A DNA stretch of 6,882 nt, taken from NCBI GenBank assembly GCA_007121575.1, contig SKKJ01000053.1, positions 1 to 6,882 of the forward strand, in the 5' to 3' direction. Position 1 is the first letter of the stretch; each line of letters opens with the position of its first letter. Origin of the DNA: Natronomonas sp. (GTDB lineage Archaea; Halobacteriota; Halobacteria; Halobacteriales; Haloarculaceae). Below, piece after piece: positions 5,666 through 6,882 of this stretch. The notes beneath the pieces are model-generated. The model made no database searches. It was not told the DNA's origin and saw nothing but the letters and a program-made list of their open reading frames with translations. Made by a program: the position numbers and the translations under genes.

Positions 5666-6574
5666 ATGACTGAGAGGACGGACGAGCATCGTTCCGACGG
5701 TTCGTCCGAATCCGACAAACGTGACACCTCGACCGAGACGGCTTCGGTATCTCCAACAGGTACCGATTCGTCGAACGAACGGGCGTCCGAAACCGCCGTT
5801 GGCGAAACGTCGGCCGATCGAGAACGTCCGACGGATCTTCGTGGTTGGTTTCAGCGGTTTCGGACCGCTGAATCGGGGCCGATGCTGTATGCTCGCGATC
5901 TCGTGACGAGCGTTCTGATCGTTCTCATCATCGGATCCATTCTGTTCGGGATTAGCGGCGTTTGGCCGCCGATGGTCGCGATCGAATCCGGGAGTATGGA
6001 GCCCAACATGAACGAAGGTGATCTGGTCTTCGTCGTCGATAACGAGCGGTTCGTCCCCGACAGTGCGATAACGAACGACGGTCAGACGACCGGCGTTGTC
6101 CCCGCTGACATCGCCCAAACACGGGATCGAACGAAGTTCGGTGCCCACGGTGACGTCATCGTCTTTCGACCCAACGGAAACACCGGCCGAACACCGGTGA
6201 TCCACCGGACGATGTTCTGGGTCGAGGACGGCGAGGACTGGTACGACCGTGCCGATCCGGACGCGCTCGGCGGTGCCGACAACTGCGATGAGTTGAACCA
6301 CTGTCCGGCCCCCAATGCGGGCTTCATCACGAAGGGCGATAACGAGTTGACGAACGAGAACTACGACCAGGTGATGCGGCTTTCGGCTCCGGTTAGACCC
6401 GAATGGATCGTCGGCACCGCCGAAGTCCGAATACCGTACCTCGGACATATCAGGCTCGTGTTTGCGACGCTCGGTGTCGATGCCCTCGACGTGTCGTCAC
6501 CCGCCGATCCCGATTTTGAACGCACCGCTCCCGAACGAACCAATAACACATATACATCTCACGCCGTCAGTTAA
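5666..6574 (+). CDS. sec11: Signal peptidase I, archaeal/ER type (Sec11)
   Basis: This 302-aa membrane protease removes signal peptides from Sec-exported preproteins on the outer face of the cell membrane. Residues 1-66 are an acidic Ser/Thr-rich cytoplasmic tail, and a transmembrane helix spans about 79-97 ('LVTSVLIVLIIGSILFGIS'). The nucleophile Ser110 lies in 'AIESGSMEPNM'. His180 in 'PVIHRT' replaces the bacterial lysine, which marks the ER/archaeal type, and the GDN motif at 224-226 supplies Asp225. About 70 residues separate Ser and His. Cys207 and Cys213 in 'NCDELNHC' could form an extracellular disulfide. Residues 261-275 are only mildly hydrophobic, so a second membrane helix is doubtful. 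I chose ATG 5666; the in-frame ATG at 5597 would add 23 residues that look like promoter DNA. In memory, the H. volcanii homologue sec11b also neighbours polD1. Confidence 0.93.
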   Translation: MTERTDEHRSDGSSESDKRDTSTETASVSPTGTDSSNERASETAVGETSADRERPTDLRGWFQRFRTAESGPMLYARDLVTSVLIVLIIGSILFGISGVWPPMVAIESGSMEPNMNEGDLVFVVDNERFVPDSAITNDGQTTGVVPADIAQTRDRTKFGAHGDVIVFRPNGNTGRTPVIHRTMFWVEDGEDWYDRADPDALGGADNCDELNHCPAPNAGFITKGDNELTNENYDQVMRLSAPVRPEWIVGTAEVRIPYLGHIRLVFATLGVDALDVSSPADPDFERTAPERTNNTYTSHAVS

Positions 6575-6592
6575 CCGACGCTCGTTTACCGG

Positions 6593-6882
6593 TCACTTTT
6601 CACGCGCTTGTTCGATCCACTCTTCGGCTCGTGTTTCGCCAACCTCCGCGGCCTCGGCGACTGCCGAAACGTCAGCGCTCGATAGCTGCTCTGCCGTTTC
6701 GATCCCCGCTTCGGCGAGCCGTTTGGCGTACGTCGGTCCGATCCCGTTAATCGCTGACTGGAGCGTGTCTTCGTCGCCCGCTTCGACATCCGGTGTCTCG
6801 CTTCCCGCTTCGGTCTCCTCGTTTACGCCTTCGGTGTCACTCAACTCCTCGCTTCCCGCTTCGGTCTCATCCGGCGCTTCGG
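6593..6882 (-). CDS. Helix-hairpin-helix protein, C-terminal part (5' truncated)
   Basis: The frame is open from the right window edge down to TGA at 6595-6593, so about 95 residues are visible. No ATG or GTG occurs in frame in the first part, only a TTG at 6844, so the gene most likely begins beyond the window. The visible N-terminal portion is acidic and repetitive (two 'ETEAGSE' copies 17 codons apart). The C-terminal 55 residues contain a helix-hairpin-helix core, 'INGIGPTYAKRLAEAGIETA', followed by a second helical pair ending 'GETRAEEWIEQAREK'. Such folds bind DNA or RNA backbones, or mediate protein contacts. It converges on sec11 with an 18-nt gap. I cannot name the protein; short acidic HhH proteins are common in haloarchaea. 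Confidence 0.8.
   Translation of the reverse strand, partial: EAPDETEAGSEELSDTEGVNEETEAGSETPDVEAGDEDTLQSAINGIGPTYAKRLAEAGIETAEQLSSADVSAVAEAAEVGETRAEEWIEQAREK
6797..6868 (-). repeat. Direct repeat of 21 bp with 51-bp period in the HhH gene
   Basis: Identical 21-nt blocks occur at 6797-6817 and 6848-6868. The 51-nt period equals 17 codons, so both copies encode Glu-Thr-Glu-Ala-Gly-Ser-Glu in the acidic region. Beyond each block a similar CGC(C)TTCGG follows at slightly different distance. This suggests a degenerate tandem duplication that may continue past the window edge. Confidence 0.85.

Overview
The window looks like haloarchaeal (class Halobacteria) chromosomal DNA. The proteins are strongly acidic. 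The information-processing genes are archaeal: the small subunit of the D-family DNA polymerase, the archaeal nascent-polypeptide-associated complex protein, archaeal-type TrmI and an ER/archaeal-type signal peptidase. Several genes also have a T-rich TATA-like box about 24-28 nt upstream of the start codon, the usual spacing for haloarchaeal leaderless transcripts. By eye the G+C content is moderate for the group. I see no mobile element, CRISPR array, tRNA or rRNA. No stretch longer than 300 bases lacks a gene.

Layout. (1) Left part, + strand: the C-terminal part of a DUF3179-family protein (1-594, cut by the window edge). A small multi-pass membrane protein with a Cys-Cys-Gly-Pro motif follows 2 nt later (597-1241). 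Then comes a 195-aa uncharacterised protein with its own TATA-like box (1311-1898). (2) Centre, - strand, read right to left: polD1 (5487-3823), engB (3741-3124), nac (3041-2649) and trmI (2652-1900). polD1, engB and nac each have a TATA-like box at leaderless distance. trmI starts inside the nac stop codon (GTGA overlap) and is probably translationally coupled to it. (3) Right part: a 178-nt divergent promoter region, then sec11 (signal peptidase I, 5666-6574, +). Convergent to sec11 is the C-terminal end of a helix-hairpin-helix protein with an acidic, repetitive N-terminal region (6593-6882, -), cut by the window edge.

Functional theme. The - strand block and sec11 form a housekeeping neighbourhood: DNA replication (PolD), ribosome-associated GTPase (EngB), nascent-chain handling (NAC), tRNA m1A modification (TrmI) and removal of signal peptides (Sec11). 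From memory, sec11b and polD1 are also neighbours close to an orc1 gene in Haloferax volcanii, so a replication origin may lie beyond the right edge; that is inference.

The most unusual structure is a near-perfect 23-bp inverted repeat with a 34-nt spacer, inside the linker-coding part of polD1. It stays open in frame in the gene's strand, and would stay open if the spacer were inverted. It resembles, in concept only, the in-frame palindromic elements known from Rickettsia. Smaller curiosities are a 4 x 9-bp coding minisatellite in nac and a 17-bp palindrome that contains the engB TATA box. I did not find a complete new defence or mobile system here.
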